This document shows positions 29,420-38,478 of a stretch of DNA of 64,000 nucleotides, in pieces. The notes beneath the pieces were generated by a model that worked only from the letters and a program-made list of their open reading frames with translations, was not told where the DNA came from and did not search any database. Source of the DNA: Methylobacterium sp. Leaf117 (GTDB taxonomy: Bacteria; Pseudomonadota; Alphaproteobacteria; Rhizobiales; Beijerinckiaceae); contig NZ_LMNL01000012.1 in the NCBI RefSeq assembly GCF_001422985.1, positions 561,096-625,095 of the forward strand, read 5' to 3'. A program made the position numbers and the translations under genes. Each line of letters opens with the position of its first letter. Positions within the stretch are counted from its first letter, which is position 1.

Positions 29420-30348
29420 TGGCACTCGCGACACAGGCCGCAGCGCCGGTCCTCGACATTGCCGGCGGAGCCGCCCCGGCCCCGGCCGCGGCGGACGCCT
29501 TCGTGCCCTCGCGGGGGTTCTGGGGACAGGTCGGCCACAAGCTCCTGCGCGATCCCGTGGCGATGGTGGCCGCCTGCATCATCCTGGCGATCATCGCCAT
29601 CGCGGTGCTCTCGCCCTGGATCACCCCGATGGACCCGTATCGCGGCTCGATGCTGCGGCGGCTGAAGCCGATCGGTGATGCGACCTACATCCTCGGCTCC
29701 GACGAACTCGGCCGCGACATGCTGAGTCGCCTGATGCTGGGCGGCCGCCTGTCGCTGTTCATCGGTGTGACGCCGGTCATCCTGGCGTTCATCATCGGGT
29801 CCGCCATCGGGATCCTGGCTGGCTATGTCGGCGGCTGGGTCAACACCGTCCTGATGCGCACGGTGGACGTGTTCTTCGCGTTTCCCTCCGTGCTGCTCGC
29901 CATCGCGCTGTCGGGGGCGCTGGGGGCCGGCATCTTCAACTCGATCGTATCGCTGACCTGCGTGTTCGTCCCCCAGATCGCTCGGGTGGCCGAGAGCGTG
30001 ACGACTCAGATCCGCGCCCGGGACTACGTCGACGCGGCCCGGCTGTCGGGCGCCTCGACCCTGACGATCCTGCGCGTGCAGGTCCTCGGCAACGTGCTCG
30101 GGCCGATCTTCGTCTACGCCACCAGCTTGATCAGCGTATCGATGATCCTGGCCTCGGGCCTGTCCTTCCTGGGCCTCGGGGTGAAGCCGCCGGAGCCCGA
30201 ATGGGGCCTGATGCTCAACACCCTGCGCACGGCGATCTACGTGAATCCGATGGTCGCGGCCCTGCCGGGACTGGCCATCTTCATCGTCTCGATCTCGTTC
30301 AACCTGTTCTCCGACGGATTGCGGTCTGCCATGGAGGTGAAGGCATGA
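29419..30348 (+). CDS. ABC transporter permease, DppC/OppC type
   Basis: A 309-residue permease with an extended cytoplasmic N-terminus and the DppC family blocks LGSDELGRDMLSRLMLGGR and ARDYVDAARLSGASTLTIL (EAA loop). It pairs with the upstream DppB-type subunit. The stop overlaps the next gene by ATGA. Together with the two ATPases this makes a complete importer. Confidence 0.92.
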   Translation: MALATQAAAPVLDIAGGAAPAPAAADAFVPSRGFWGQVGHKLLRDPVAMVAACIILAIIAIAVLSPWITPMDPYRGSMLRRLKPIGDATYILGSDELGRDMLSRLMLGGRLSLFIGVTPVILAFIIGSAIGILAGYVGGWVNTVLMRTVDVFFAFPSVLLAIALSGALGAGIFNSIVSLTCVFVPQIARVAESVTTQIRARDYVDAARLSGASTLTILRVQVLGNVLGPIFVYATSLISVSMILASGLSFLGLGVKPPEPEWGLMLNTLRTAIYVNPMVAALPGLAIFIVSISFNLFSDGLRSAMEVKA

Positions 30349-31406
30349 GCATGACCATCGGCAGCCCCACCGTTCCGCTCGCCCGCGACCGGGGGGGGCC
30401 GGCTCAGCCGCTTCTCACGGTCGACGGCCTCGTGAAGCATTTTCCGGTCAAGAAGGGCTTTGGCGGCGCCAAGGCCGTGGTACGCGCTGTCGACGGCGTC
30501 GATTTCGCGATCCTGAAGGGGGAAACCCTCGGGGTGGTCGGCGAATCCGGCTGCGGAAAATCGACCACCGCCCGGCTGATCATGGGCCTGATCGCACACG
30601 ATCAGGGAAACCTGCTGTTCGACGGCGAGCGCATCGGCAGCCGTGCGCTTCCGCTGCGCGACTTCCGCGCTCAGGCCCAGATGGTCTTCCAGGACAGCTA
30701 CTCCTCCCTCAACCCGCGCATGACCGTCGAGGGCTCGATCGCCTTCGGCCCGCGGGTGCACGGGGTGCCGAAGCGGCAGGCCATCGAGCGCGCCCGCAGC
30801 CTGCTCGCCCGGGTCGGGTTGGAGCCGGCGCGCTTTGCCGCGCGCTATCCGCACGAACTCTCCGGCGGCCAGCGCCAGCGGGTGAACATCGCCCGCGCAC
30901 TCGCTCTCGAGCCGCGTCTCGTGGTCCTCGACGAGGCCGTGTCCGCCCTCGACAAGTCGGTGGAGGCACAGGTGCTGAACCTGCTGATGGACCTGAAGCA
31001 GGAGTTCAACCTCACCTACCTGTTCATCAGTCACGACCTCAATGTCGTGCGCTTCATCTGCGACAGGGTGGCGGTGATGTATCTCGGCCAAGTGGTGGAG
31101 ATCGGGCCGGCGGACACGGTGCTGGCGGCCCCCGCCCACCCCTACACGGCGGCCCTCCTGTCCTCGATGCCCTCGATGGACCCGGATGCGCGCACGCAAG
31201 TGGCGCCGCTCGCCGGCGACCCGCCGAACCCGATCGACCCGCCCGCCGGGTGCCGCTTCCATCCGCGCTGCGCGCTGGTGGAGCCCGTCTGTCGCGGCAC
31301 GGTTCCGCCGTTGGACGCCCTCGATTCCATCCATCGGGTCGCCTGCCTCGCTCGCCAGCCGAATTCGGGGCATTCCCTGGCACAAGCCCGGAGGGTCGCC
31401 GCATGA
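30345..31406 (+). CDS. ABC transporter ATP-binding protein, DppF/OppF type
   Basis: Starts at 30345 inside the stop of the permease gene (ATGA). The 353 residues have Walker [10 protein letters not shown], signature LSGGQRQRV, Walker [13 protein letters not shown] and the switch His in ISHD. The C-terminal oligopeptide-transporter extension with CRFHPRC is present. The Q-loop is [13 protein letters not shown]. It powers the importer together with the next ATPase. Walker B has EAVSALD, as is usual for this group. Confidence 0.92.
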   Translation: MSMTIGSPTVPLARDRGGPAQPLLTVDGLVKHFPVKKGFGGAKAVVRAVDGVDFAILKGETLGVVGESGCGKSTTARLIMGLIAHDQGNLLFDGERIGSRALPLRDFRAQAQMVFQDSYSSLNPRMTVEGSIAFGPRVHGVPKRQAIERARSLLARVGLEPARFAARYPHELSGGQRQRVNIARALALEPRLVVLDEAVSALDKSVEAQVLNLLMDLKQEFNLTYLFISHDLNVVRFICDRVAVMYLGQVVEIGPADTVLAAPAHPYTAALLSSMPSMDPDARTQVAPLAGDPPNPIDPPAGCRFHPRCALVEPVCRGTVPPLDALDSIHRVACLARQPNSGHSLAQARRVAA

Positions 31407-32422
31407 GCGCATCCGAACCCGCGGTCGCGATCCGGGGTCTGACGGTCGTATTCGGCGGCGTGGTCGAGGCCGTCGACGGCGTGGACCTCACTCTGGAGCG
31501 CGGCCAAGCTGTAGCGCTGATCGGTGAATCCGGCTCCGGCAAGAGCGTGACCCTGCGGGCGATCATGCGCTTGAACCCGGAGCGCAAGACCAGGATCGGC
31601 GGCGAGATCCGGGTCGGTGGCGCGGACGTCATGGCGATGTCGCCCAAGGCCCTGCGGGCGTTGCGCGGCCGCGCTGTGGCGATGATCTTCCAGGAACCGC
31701 TGCTGGCCCTCGACCCGGTCTATACCGTCGGCCAGCAGATCACCGAGGCAATCCGCCAGCACGAGCGGATCAGCGCCGGGGCGGCACGCCAGCGTGCCTT
31801 GCAACTGTTCGAGCGGGTGCGCATTCCGAGCCCGGAGCGGCGCCTCGACGCCTATCCACACGAGATGTCGGGGGGCATGCGCCAGCGCGCGATGATCGCC
31901 CTGGCGCTCGCCTGCCGACCCCAGGTCCTGCTCGCCGACGAACCGACCACGGCGCTGGACGCCACGGTGCAGATCCAGATCCTGCTGCTGCTCCGCGAGT
32001 TGCAGGCCGAACTCGGCCTCTCAACGATCTTCGTCACGCACGATCTCGGCGCCGCCGTGGAGGTCGCCGACCGGATTGCCGTCATGTATGCCGGCCGCAT
32101 CGTCGAGGAAGGCTCCGCCCGTGACGTGGTGCTGAATCCACACCATCCTTATACGATCGGCCTCCTGCGCAGCCGCGCCGACGGAGCGCTCGCCAAGGGC
32201 ACGCGCCTCAAGACGATTCCGGGCAGCCCTCCCGATCTGGCCAATCGCCCGCCGGGCTGCCCCTTCGCGCCGCGCTGCTTCCTGGCGGAGGAACGTTGCC
32301 GGATCGAGGCGCCTGCTTACGTGGACGTGAAGCCCAGCCACCGCGCCGCCTGCTGGCGCACGGACGTGGCGCACGCGGCCTTCCAGGCGGACAAAGCACC
32401 GGTGCTGGAAGGGGTTTCGTAA
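31403..32422 (+). CDS. ABC transporter ATP-binding protein, DppD/OppD type
   Basis: Overlaps the previous gene by four bases. Of 339 residues, Walker A is GESGSGKS, the signature is MSGGMRQRA, Walker B is [12 protein letters not shown] and the switch His lies in VTHD. The C-terminal extension has the Cys motif CPFAPRC. In this family the two ATPases form a heterodimer. This is the last gene of the operon; a large palindromic repeat follows. Confidence 0.92.
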   Translation: MSASEPAVAIRGLTVVFGGVVEAVDGVDLTLERGQAVALIGESGSGKSVTLRAIMRLNPERKTRIGGEIRVGGADVMAMSPKALRALRGRAVAMIFQEPLLALDPVYTVGQQITEAIRQHERISAGAARQRALQLFERVRIPSPERRLDAYPHEMSGGMRQRAMIALALACRPQVLLADEPTTALDATVQIQILLLLRELQAELGLSTIFVTHDLGAAVEVADRIAVMYAGRIVEEGSARDVVLNPHHPYTIGLLRSRADGALAKGTRLKTIPGSPPDLANRPPGCPFAPRCFLAEERCRIEAPAYVDVKPSHRAACWRTDVAHAAFQADKAPVLEGVS

Positions 32423-32519
32423 CGCGAACTTGAGGTCACAGGCCTGCCGTCTCTGGGCAGGCGGCGTTTGCAGGCAGAGAGAGAGCTTCGTGCCAATGCG
32501 ACCGTGAAACATGGCGCAT

Positions 32520-32633
32520 CGTCATTCCGCGGCGGCGCAGGCGAGCCCGGAATCCAGAGCCGCCGACGGCGTAAAATCTTGCACGACCTGCGTTTTTGGA
32601 TCCCGGGCTCCGCTCCGCGGGTCCGGGATGACG
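32520..32633. repeat. Long palindromic intergenic element
   Basis: Nested inverted arms: CGTCATTCCG (32520-32529) against CGGGATGACG (32624-32633), and GAGCCCGGAATCCA (32543-32556) against TGGATCCCGGGCTC (32597-32610), each with one mismatch. It resembles the RIME-like mosaic elements of rhizobial genomes. It lies between two convergent operons and could end transcription from both sides. The rest of 32423-32748 holds nothing recognised. Confidence 0.65.
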
Positions 32634-32748
32634 TAGCGCTACGCGTAGGTTTCGACAGGCAAATCGGTCGATGCGATCGCTGATCCCGCGTGAGGAACGC
32701 CGCGGCGAATGTCAGTCTGCGAGGGCGATCCGCCCCGGACCTCCGACG

Positions 32749-33639
32749 TCACCCCAGCCGCAAGCCAGCCCTCGCCTTGCGCCGCTGGAGGTATAGGCTT
32801 GTCCCCAGCGCCAGACTGATCACTGCCAGCGACATGCCGGTGGTAAGGGTGCCGAGCGCATAGATCTCCGGCGTGGTCACGGTGGTGGTGAGGCCCTGCA
32901 GTTCCAGCGGCAGAGTATTGCGGCCGCCGATGGCTTGGCTGGTGCGGGCGAGTTCATCGAAGGACAGGGTAAAGCCGAACAGGGCGACGCCGACCAGGGA
33001 CGGCCCCAGGATCGGTACCACCACGTGGCGCAGGGTCTGGGAACCGGTGGCGCCAAGATCACGGGCGGCCTCTTCGTAGGCCGGATCGAACCGGTTGAAG
33101 ACCGCAAACATGATCAGAAGACCGAAGGGCAGCGTCCAAGTCAGGTGCGCGCCCAGCGCCGAGGTGTAGAGCCCCATCAGGGTGCCGTGCTCCTGCAGCC
33201 AGCCCCAGCCGGTCGCGGCCGCGGCCCAGTTGACGGCGTCGTCGAGGAGACGGAATTCCAGGCCGATGCCGAGGGAGACCACGATGGACGGCACGATCAG
33301 GCTCGCCACGGCAATCGTGAACAGCATGCCCTCACCCCGGAAGCGCTTGCGGAAGGCGAGGCCGGCGTAGAACGCGATCACGACGGTCAGTCCCATCACC
33401 ACGAGGCCGAGGCGGAGCGAGCGCCACAGCGCCCCCCAGATGTCGACGATGCCGAGGCCCGCCCAGAGCTTTCCGAACCAGTGCGTCGAGACGCCGTTCA
33501 TCGGAAAGGTCAGGCCACCCTGCGGTCCCTGAAAGCTGAGGACGAGGATGGTCAGCGTCGGCCCGTACAGAAAGGCGACGAACAGGGCGAAGAACGCCGC
33601 TAACGCGTAGAAGGCCGGGGAGCGGGGCCGGTCGCTCAA
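32749..33639 (-). CDS. ABC transporter permease, PotC type
   Basis: A 296-residue inner-membrane permease of the spermidine/putrescine (Pot) group with about six hydrophobic segments. Its EAA loop is YEEAARDLGATGSQTLRHVVVP. It begins with TTG at 33639, one base after the stop of the PotB-type gene, so coupling is likely. It is the last gene of the minus-strand operon that starts with the ring-opening amidohydrolase. The substrate is inferred from those enzymes to be a cyclic amide or ureide rather than a polyamine. Confidence 0.88.
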   Translation of the reverse strand: MSDRPRSPAFYALAAFFALFVAFLYGPTLTILVLSFQGPQGGLTFPMNGVSTHWFGKLWAGLGIVDIWGALWRSLRLGLVVMGLTVVIAFYAGLAFRKRFRGEGMLFTIAVASLIVPSIVVSLGIGLEFRLLDDAVNWAAAATGWGWLQEHGTLMGLYTSALGAHLTWTLPFGLLIMFAVFNRFDPAYEEAARDLGATGSQTLRHVVVPILGPSLVGVALFGFTLSFDELARTSQAIGGRNTLPLELQGLTTTVTTPEIYALGTLTTGMSLAVISLALGTSLYLQRRKARAGLRLG

Positions 33640-33640
33640 C

Positions 33641-34588
33641 TCAGAGTTCCTTCCGGAGGTCGATCAGGCGGGTCATCGCCACGATCATCAGCATCACGGC
33701 GCCGAGCAGCACCACGGCATTGGCAGCCGCCGCCGGCAGCTGCAGCGCGGACATCTGGACCTGGATGACCTTGCCGACCGAGGCGATCTGCTGGCCGCCC
33801 ATGACGCCGACGGTGACGAAATCGCCCATCACCAAGGTGATCACGAAGATCGACCCGATGGCGATGCCGGGTTTGGCGAGCGGCACTACCACGTTCCAGA
33901 GAGTCTGCCATCCGGTGGCCCCGGAATCATAGGCCGCCTCGATCAGCGAGCGGTCGATGCGCGCCATGCTGTTGAAGATCGGCACGATCATGAAGACCGT
34001 GTTCAGGTGGACGAAGGCGAGCACCACCGAAAAGTCGGAATACAGCAGGCCCTCGATCGGGGCCCGGATCAGGCCCAGTCCCATCAGCGTGTCGTTGACG
34101 AGGCCGTTGCGGCCGAGCAGTGGAATCCAGGAGATCATCCGGATCACGTTCGAGGTCCAGAACGGAATGGTGCAGACGAGGAACAGCGCCATCTGCATCG
34201 TCTTCGAGCGGACGTGGAAGGCGACGAAATACGCCACCGTGAAGCCGATCACGAGGGTGCAAGCCCAGGTCAGGGCGCAGAACTTCAGGGTCGACAGGTA
34301 GGTTCGAACGGTGGTGCAGGCATCGGCCGTGTTGAGGCAGCCCTCGAACACGTCGATGTAGTTCTGCACCGTGAAGGCCGGGATGATCTCGTATTCGTTG
34401 TACGACCAGAAGCTGACGATCAAGGTCAGCGCCAGCGGCACCACGAAGAAAACCAGGAATACCAGCGCCATCGGGGCGGCCTGAAGATAAGCCAGCACCC
34501 GGCGCCGACGCATCTTGGCCGTGAGGCTTGTGGTCGATGCCGATTCGGTCGCGGTGTTCGCGATGGCGGGGAGGGCGATGTCGGTCAT
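33641..34588 (-). CDS. ABC transporter permease, PotB type
   Basis: A 315-residue permease. After a polar N-terminus of about 30 residues come about six hydrophobic segments. The EAA loop is EAAYDSGATGWQTLWNVVVP. It should form the membrane channel with the PotC-type subunit and couple to the PotA-type ATPase encoded upstream. A repeat element lies between it and the binding-protein gene. Confidence 0.9.
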   Translation of the reverse strand: MTDIALPAIANTATESASTTSLTAKMRRRRVLAYLQAAPMALVFLVFFVVPLALTLIVSFWSYNEYEIIPAFTVQNYIDVFEGCLNTADACTTVRTYLSTLKFCALTWACTLVIGFTVAYFVAFHVRSKTMQMALFLVCTIPFWTSNVIRMISWIPLLGRNGLVNDTLMGLGLIRAPIEGLLYSDFSVVLAFVHLNTVFMIVPIFNSMARIDRSLIEAAYDSGATGWQTLWNVVVPLAKPGIAIGSIFVITLVMGDFVTVGVMGGQQIASVGKVIQVQMSALQLPAAAANAVVLLGAVMLMIVAMTRLIDLRKEL

Positions 34589-34613
34589 GGCTCAACCCTC
34601 GTGAGACACCGAT

Positions 34614-34653
34614 CCCTCACCCCTTGCGGGGGGAGGGGGCCTGCGGAGCAGGC
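34614..34653. repeat. Dispersed palindromic repeat, copy 2
   Basis: Contains the CCCTTGCGGGG core seen at 28324-28337 and a perfect GCCTGC-GGA-GCAGGC hairpin at 34639-34653. As in copy 1, it separates a periplasmic binding-protein gene from its permease genes. Confidence 0.6.
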
Positions 34654-34680
34654 GGGAGAGAGCAACGTCACACGCCCCGC

Positions 34681-35955
34681 TCACGCGGCGATGAACTCGT
34701 TCCACTTGCGGACCATGTAGGTGTTCTCGTCCATGACGGCGTTCCAGCAGGCGACCGAGCCCATACGGGTCTCGAAGGAGCCGCCGTCGCGGGTGGCGCC
34801 GGCCTTCTCCAGCACGCTGCCATCCGGCCCCTTGATGTCCTTCTCGGCGGGCTTCCCCTCCATCCAGTAGGCCCACTCGTAGGGTTCCATGTTCGCCTTG
34901 GCGGTCTCCAGCACCGCCGAGTAATAGCCCTGGCGGTTGAGGTAGGCGCCGGCCCAGCCGGACAGGAACCAGTTGATGAAGTCGTAGGCGGCGTCGAGCT
35001 TGCGGCCGGTCAGAGTCTTGGGCAGGCCGAAACCCGTGGCCCAGGCGCGGTAGCCTTCCTTGAGGGGCTGGTAGGTGCAGGCCACGCCCTGGGAGCGCAC
35101 CTTGGTGACGGCGGGCGACCACATCGACTGGATCACCGTCTCGCCCGACGCCATCAGGTTCACGGATTCGTTGAAGTCCTGCCAGAAAGCGCGGAACTGA
35201 CCGGCGCGCTTGGCCTCGATCAGCACCTTGATGGTGCGATCGATCTCGGCCTTCGTCATGTTGCCCTTGTCGGGATAGGTGTAATCGCCGGTCGCCTCGA
35301 TCACCATGGCGGCGTCCATGATGCCGATGGACGGGATGTTGAGGATCGAGGCCTTGCCCTTGAACTCGGGGTTCAGAAGTTCCTTCCAGCTCGAGATCGG
35401 GCGCTTGATCAGGTCGGGTCGAATGCCCAGCGTGTCGGCGTTGTAGGTGGTCGGGATCAGCGTGATCCACTCGGTGGCCGAACCGGCGAAATTCTTCGAA
35501 TTTTGTCCCTCGAGGTAGAATACCTTCTTGGGGGCCGTACCCTGGTCGCCGATCTTTTTGCCTGCGACTTCTCCCTTGGTGAAGACGGGCGTGATGTTGT
35601 CAGCCTGCTTGATCCGGCGGGCATCCATGCCCTGGATGTTGCCCGACGGGATCAGCTTCTTCAGGCTGAAGAATTCGGTATCCAGCAGGTCGAAGGAGTT
35701 CGGCTGCGTCACCACGCGCTTCGTCACCTCGTCGGTGACGACGGGGATGTACTCGATGGTGATCCCGAGATCCTCCTTCACCTTCCGGGCGATGTCGCCC
35801 GACTGGTTCACGGCGGTGCCGAGGTAGCGCAGGGTCACCGGCTCGGCGGCGATCACGTTGGGAAAGCCCGTGATCGGACCGGCACCGAGTGCCAGTCCGG
35901 TGGCACCCGCACCCTGGAGGAGGGTGCGGCGGCTCAGCTTGATCGTGGTCGTCAT
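34681..35955 (-). CDS. ABC transporter substrate-binding protein, PotD-like, Tat-exported
   Basis: Starts at 35955. The N-terminus carries a twin-arginine signal (SRRTLLQGAGATGLAL) ending near VIAAEP, so the folded protein probably goes through the Tat system. The remaining part is a class of binding proteins related to PotD (SBP_bac_8), 424 residues in all. It supplies the Pot-type permease pair. Operon position next to a hydantoinase and a ring-opening amidohydrolase suggests that the ligand is the substrate of one of these enzymes (inference). Confidence 0.88.
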   Translation of the reverse strand: MTTTIKLSRRTLLQGAGATGLALGAGPITGFPNVIAAEPVTLRYLGTAVNQSGDIARKVKEDLGITIEYIPVVTDEVTKRVVTQPNSFDLLDTEFFSLKKLIPSGNIQGMDARRIKQADNITPVFTKGEVAGKKIGDQGTAPKKVFYLEGQNSKNFAGSATEWITLIPTTYNADTLGIRPDLIKRPISSWKELLNPEFKGKASILNIPSIGIMDAAMVIEATGDYTYPDKGNMTKAEIDRTIKVLIEAKRAGQFRAFWQDFNESVNLMASGETVIQSMWSPAVTKVRSQGVACTYQPLKEGYRAWATGFGLPKTLTGRKLDAAYDFINWFLSGWAGAYLNRQGYYSAVLETAKANMEPYEWAYWMEGKPAEKDIKGPDGSVLEKAGATRDGGSFETRMGSVACWNAVMDENTYMVRKWNEFIAA

Positions 35956-35984
35956 GCAGGGTCCTCTACGGAACGGAGATCGGG

Positions 35985-36977
35985 TCAGGCACCCAACCGG
36001 TGGGCGGCATCGGCATCCCAGCCGAGCGGCACGGTCTGGCCGAGGGCGAGGGGGTGCCCAGCATAGGCCGCATCGTCGATGACGGCCGTGAGCGGCGTGG
36101 CGCCGGTGCCCCCGACCCCGTCCGCCTCGAAGCCCACATGCACGCTGGTGCCCTGATACTCGACCGAGACGACGCGGGCCGGCACAGCCTCCGGACCGGC
36201 ATCCGGACCGAGGCGCATCCGGTCGGCGCGCACGGCGACCTCGGTCGCATCGGGCAGGCGGATGATGTTGTGGCCGCCGATGAAGCGGGCGACGAAGGCA
36301 GTGGCGGGGCGCTCGAACACGTCGCGCGGGGCCGCCGCCTGCTCGATGCGCCCGCCATTCATCACAACAACGATGTCGGAGAGGGCCATCGCCTCCTCCT
36401 GGCTGTGGGTGACGTGGATGAAGGTGATCCCGAGTTCGGCCTGTAGCCGCTTGAGCTCGGTCCGCATCCGCACGCGCAGGAACGGATCGAGGGCCGACAG
36501 GGGTTCGTCGAGGAGCAGAACCTTTGGTCCGGTGACCAGCGCGCGGGCGAGGGCCACGCGCTGCTGCTGGCCACCGGAGAGCTGGGCCGGCAGACGTTCG
36601 GCCAGATGCGCCATCTGCACGAGGTCCAGCATCGCCAGCGCCTTGGCGCGGCGCTCGGCCTTGGCGACGCCCCGCATCTTCAGGCTGAAGGCGACGTTGT
36701 CGCGGCAATTGAGGTGGGGGAACAAGGCGTAGCTCTGGAACATCATCGCTGTGCCCCGCTCGGCCGGCGTGGCATCGCCCACGGCGCGCGGACCGATGAC
36801 CACGTCGCCGCCGGACACGGTCTCGTGGCCGCCGATCATCCGCAGGGTTGTGGTCTTGCCGCAGCCGGAGGGGCCGAGCAGGCAGCAATAGGCGCCCGAA
36901 CGGACCTTCAGGTCTATGCCATCCACCGCAACGGTGTTGCCGTAGCGTTTGGTCAGGCAGATCAGCTCGACGTCCAT
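35985..36977 (-). CDS. ABC transporter ATP-binding protein, PotA type
   Basis: I use the ATG at 36977 (MDVELICLTKRYG); one nine codons upstream is also possible. Walker A GPSGCGKTT, signature LSGGQQQRV, Walker B VLLLDEPLSALD and switch His in VTHSQEEA are all present. A TOBE-type C-terminal domain (about residues 240-330) is typical of PotA/CysA ATPases. It lies between the hydantoinase gene and the binding-protein gene and powers the Pot-type importer. Confidence 0.92.
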   Translation of the reverse strand: MDVELICLTKRYGNTVAVDGIDLKVRSGAYCCLLGPSGCGKTTTLRMIGGHETVSGGDVVIGPRAVGDATPAERGTAMMFQSYALFPHLNCRDNVAFSLKMRGVAKAERRAKALAMLDLVQMAHLAERLPAQLSGGQQQRVALARALVTGPKVLLLDEPLSALDPFLRVRMRTELKRLQAELGITFIHVTHSQEEAMALSDIVVVMNGGRIEQAAAPRDVFERPATAFVARFIGGHNIIRLPDATEVAVRADRMRLGPDAGPEAVPARVVSVEYQGTSVHVGFEADGVGGTGATPLTAVIDDAAYAGHPLALGQTVPLGWDADAAHRLGA

Positions 36978-37053
36978 GTTGGCCTCCCGATGCGTGTCCA
37001 GCAAGCCGCGGGCCAGACGCTATCTGATTCGCCCCGGATGTCGCGGCGTTCGA

Positions 37054-38475
37054 TCAGGACAACGGCGCGGATTGAACAGCCCGGTCGATCACCCGGCCTT
37101 GCCCGAAAGCGCCGGTGATCCGCCCATCCTCGGCGACGATCTCGCCGCGCGCGATGGTCATCACTGGCCAGCCCGTCACCGCGAAGCCCTCCCAGGGCGT
37201 GTAGTCCGAACCATGGTGGAGGTTCGCCTGCCGGATCGTCTCGCGGCGGTTCGGGTCCCACAGCGTCAGGTCGGCATCGAACCCGACGCCGATCGAGCCT
37301 TTGCGCGGGTAGAGACCGTACAGTTTGGCGTGGTTCGTGGCGGTCAGTTCCACGAAGCGGTTGAGGGAGATGCGGCCGGCCGAGACCCCCTCCGAAAACA
37401 GGATGGGCAAGCGGGTTTCGATACCCGGGATGCCGTTCGGAACGTAGCGGAAGGAGGTCCGGCCCTTCGCGGTCAACTTGCCGGCCGGATCGTCGTAGCG
37501 GAACGGGCAATGGTCGGACGAGACCACGTCGAACAGGCCGGACTGGATGCCGCGCCAGATCGCCGCCTGGTTGGAGGCCTCGCGCGGGGGCGGCGAGCAC
37601 ACGTATTTTGCCCCCTCCATCGGGTCGTCGGAGCCGAGACCCTTCATGTGGTCGGCCGTCAGCGTCAGGTACTGCGGGCAGGTCTCGGCGTGGACCTTCA
37701 GGCCGCGCCCCCGAGCCCAGGCAATCTGCTCCATCGCCTGCTCGCCTGAGACGTGGACGATGACGATCGGCAGGTCGACAAGTTCGGCATGGGCGATCGC
37801 TCGATGCGCCGCCTCGCGCTCGACCAGTTGCGGCCGGGACAAGGCATGGCCGAAGGGGCGGGTCTCACCGGCCTTCTCGAGCCGCTCGGTCATGTACCGG
37901 ATGGCGTCGTAGCCCTCCGCGTGGACCATGACGCGCGCGCCCTCGCGACGGGCGAGGTCGAAGACGTCGAGGATCTGGCGGTCGTTCAGGACGAGGTCGT
38001 CATAGGTCATGAAGACCTTGAAAGACGTGTAGCCCTCGGCGATCAGGGCTGGCAGCTCCTGCCCCAGCACCGCGGGGGTCGGGTCCGAGACGATGAGGTG
38101 AATGGCCACGTCGATGTGACACTGCCCTTCCGCCAGCGCCCGGTAGGCGTGCGTCGCCTCCCGCAGCGATGCACCGCGCGGCTGAAGCGCGAACGGCATC
38201 ACGCAGGTGTTGCCGCCGGCCGCCGCCGCCCGGGTCGCCGAGGCGAAATCGTCCGCCATGACGATACCGGGGCCAGATGCCTGCGCGATGTGGACGTGGC
38301 TGTCGATGCCGCCGGGCAAGACGAGGAGGCCGGAGGCGTCGAGGGCGCGGGCCGCATCGGTGATGCGCTCGGCCACCGCCGCGATGCGCCCATCGCGGAT
38401 CCCGAGATCCGCGCGAAACGTGTCGCTGGCGGTGACCAGGGTGCCGCCCCGGATGGCGAGGTCGAACGCGGGCAT
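37054..38475 (-). CDS. Dihydropyrimidinase / hydantoinase family amidohydrolase
   Basis: A 473-residue cyclic amidohydrolase with the full binuclear zinc site: His60 and His62 (GGIDSHVHI), the Lys that becomes carboxylated at 153 (TSFKVFMTY), His185 (VMVHAEG), His241 (VHVSG) and Asp321 (SSDHCP). The family opens hydantoins and dihydropyrimidines to N-carbamoyl amino acids. Allantoinase and phenylhydantoinase are related alternatives, but the sequence context fits D-hydantoinase/dihydropyrimidinase best. Its stop is near the ABC ATPase gene and its start lies three bases after the stop of the ring-opening amidohydrolase. An M20 N-carbamoyl hydrolase that could do the next step is encoded at 48272. 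Confidence 0.9.
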   Translation of the reverse strand: MPAFDLAIRGGTLVTASDTFRADLGIRDGRIAAVAERITDAARALDASGLLVLPGGIDSHVHIAQASGPGIVMADDFASATRAAAAGGNTCVMPFALQPRGASLREATHAYRALAEGQCHIDVAIHLIVSDPTPAVLGQELPALIAEGYTSFKVFMTYDDLVLNDRQILDVFDLARREGARVMVHAEGYDAIRYMTERLEKAGETRPFGHALSRPQLVEREAAHRAIAHAELVDLPIVIVHVSGEQAMEQIAWARGRGLKVHAETCPQYLTLTADHMKGLGSDDPMEGAKYVCSPPPREASNQAAIWRGIQSGLFDVVSSDHCPFRYDDPAGKLTAKGRTSFRYVPNGIPGIETRLPILFSEGVSAGRISLNRFVELTATNHAKLYGLYPRKGSIGVGFDADLTLWDPNRRETIRQANLHHGSDYTPWEGFAVTGWPVMTIARGEIVAEDGRITGAFGQGRVIDRAVQSAPLS

Positions 38476-38478
38476 GTC

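Noticed and set aside
36000-36446. Plus-strand frames opposite the Pot-type ATPase and other transporter genes
   Set aside because: These are mirror frames of well-supported genes with Walker and signature motifs on the minus strand.
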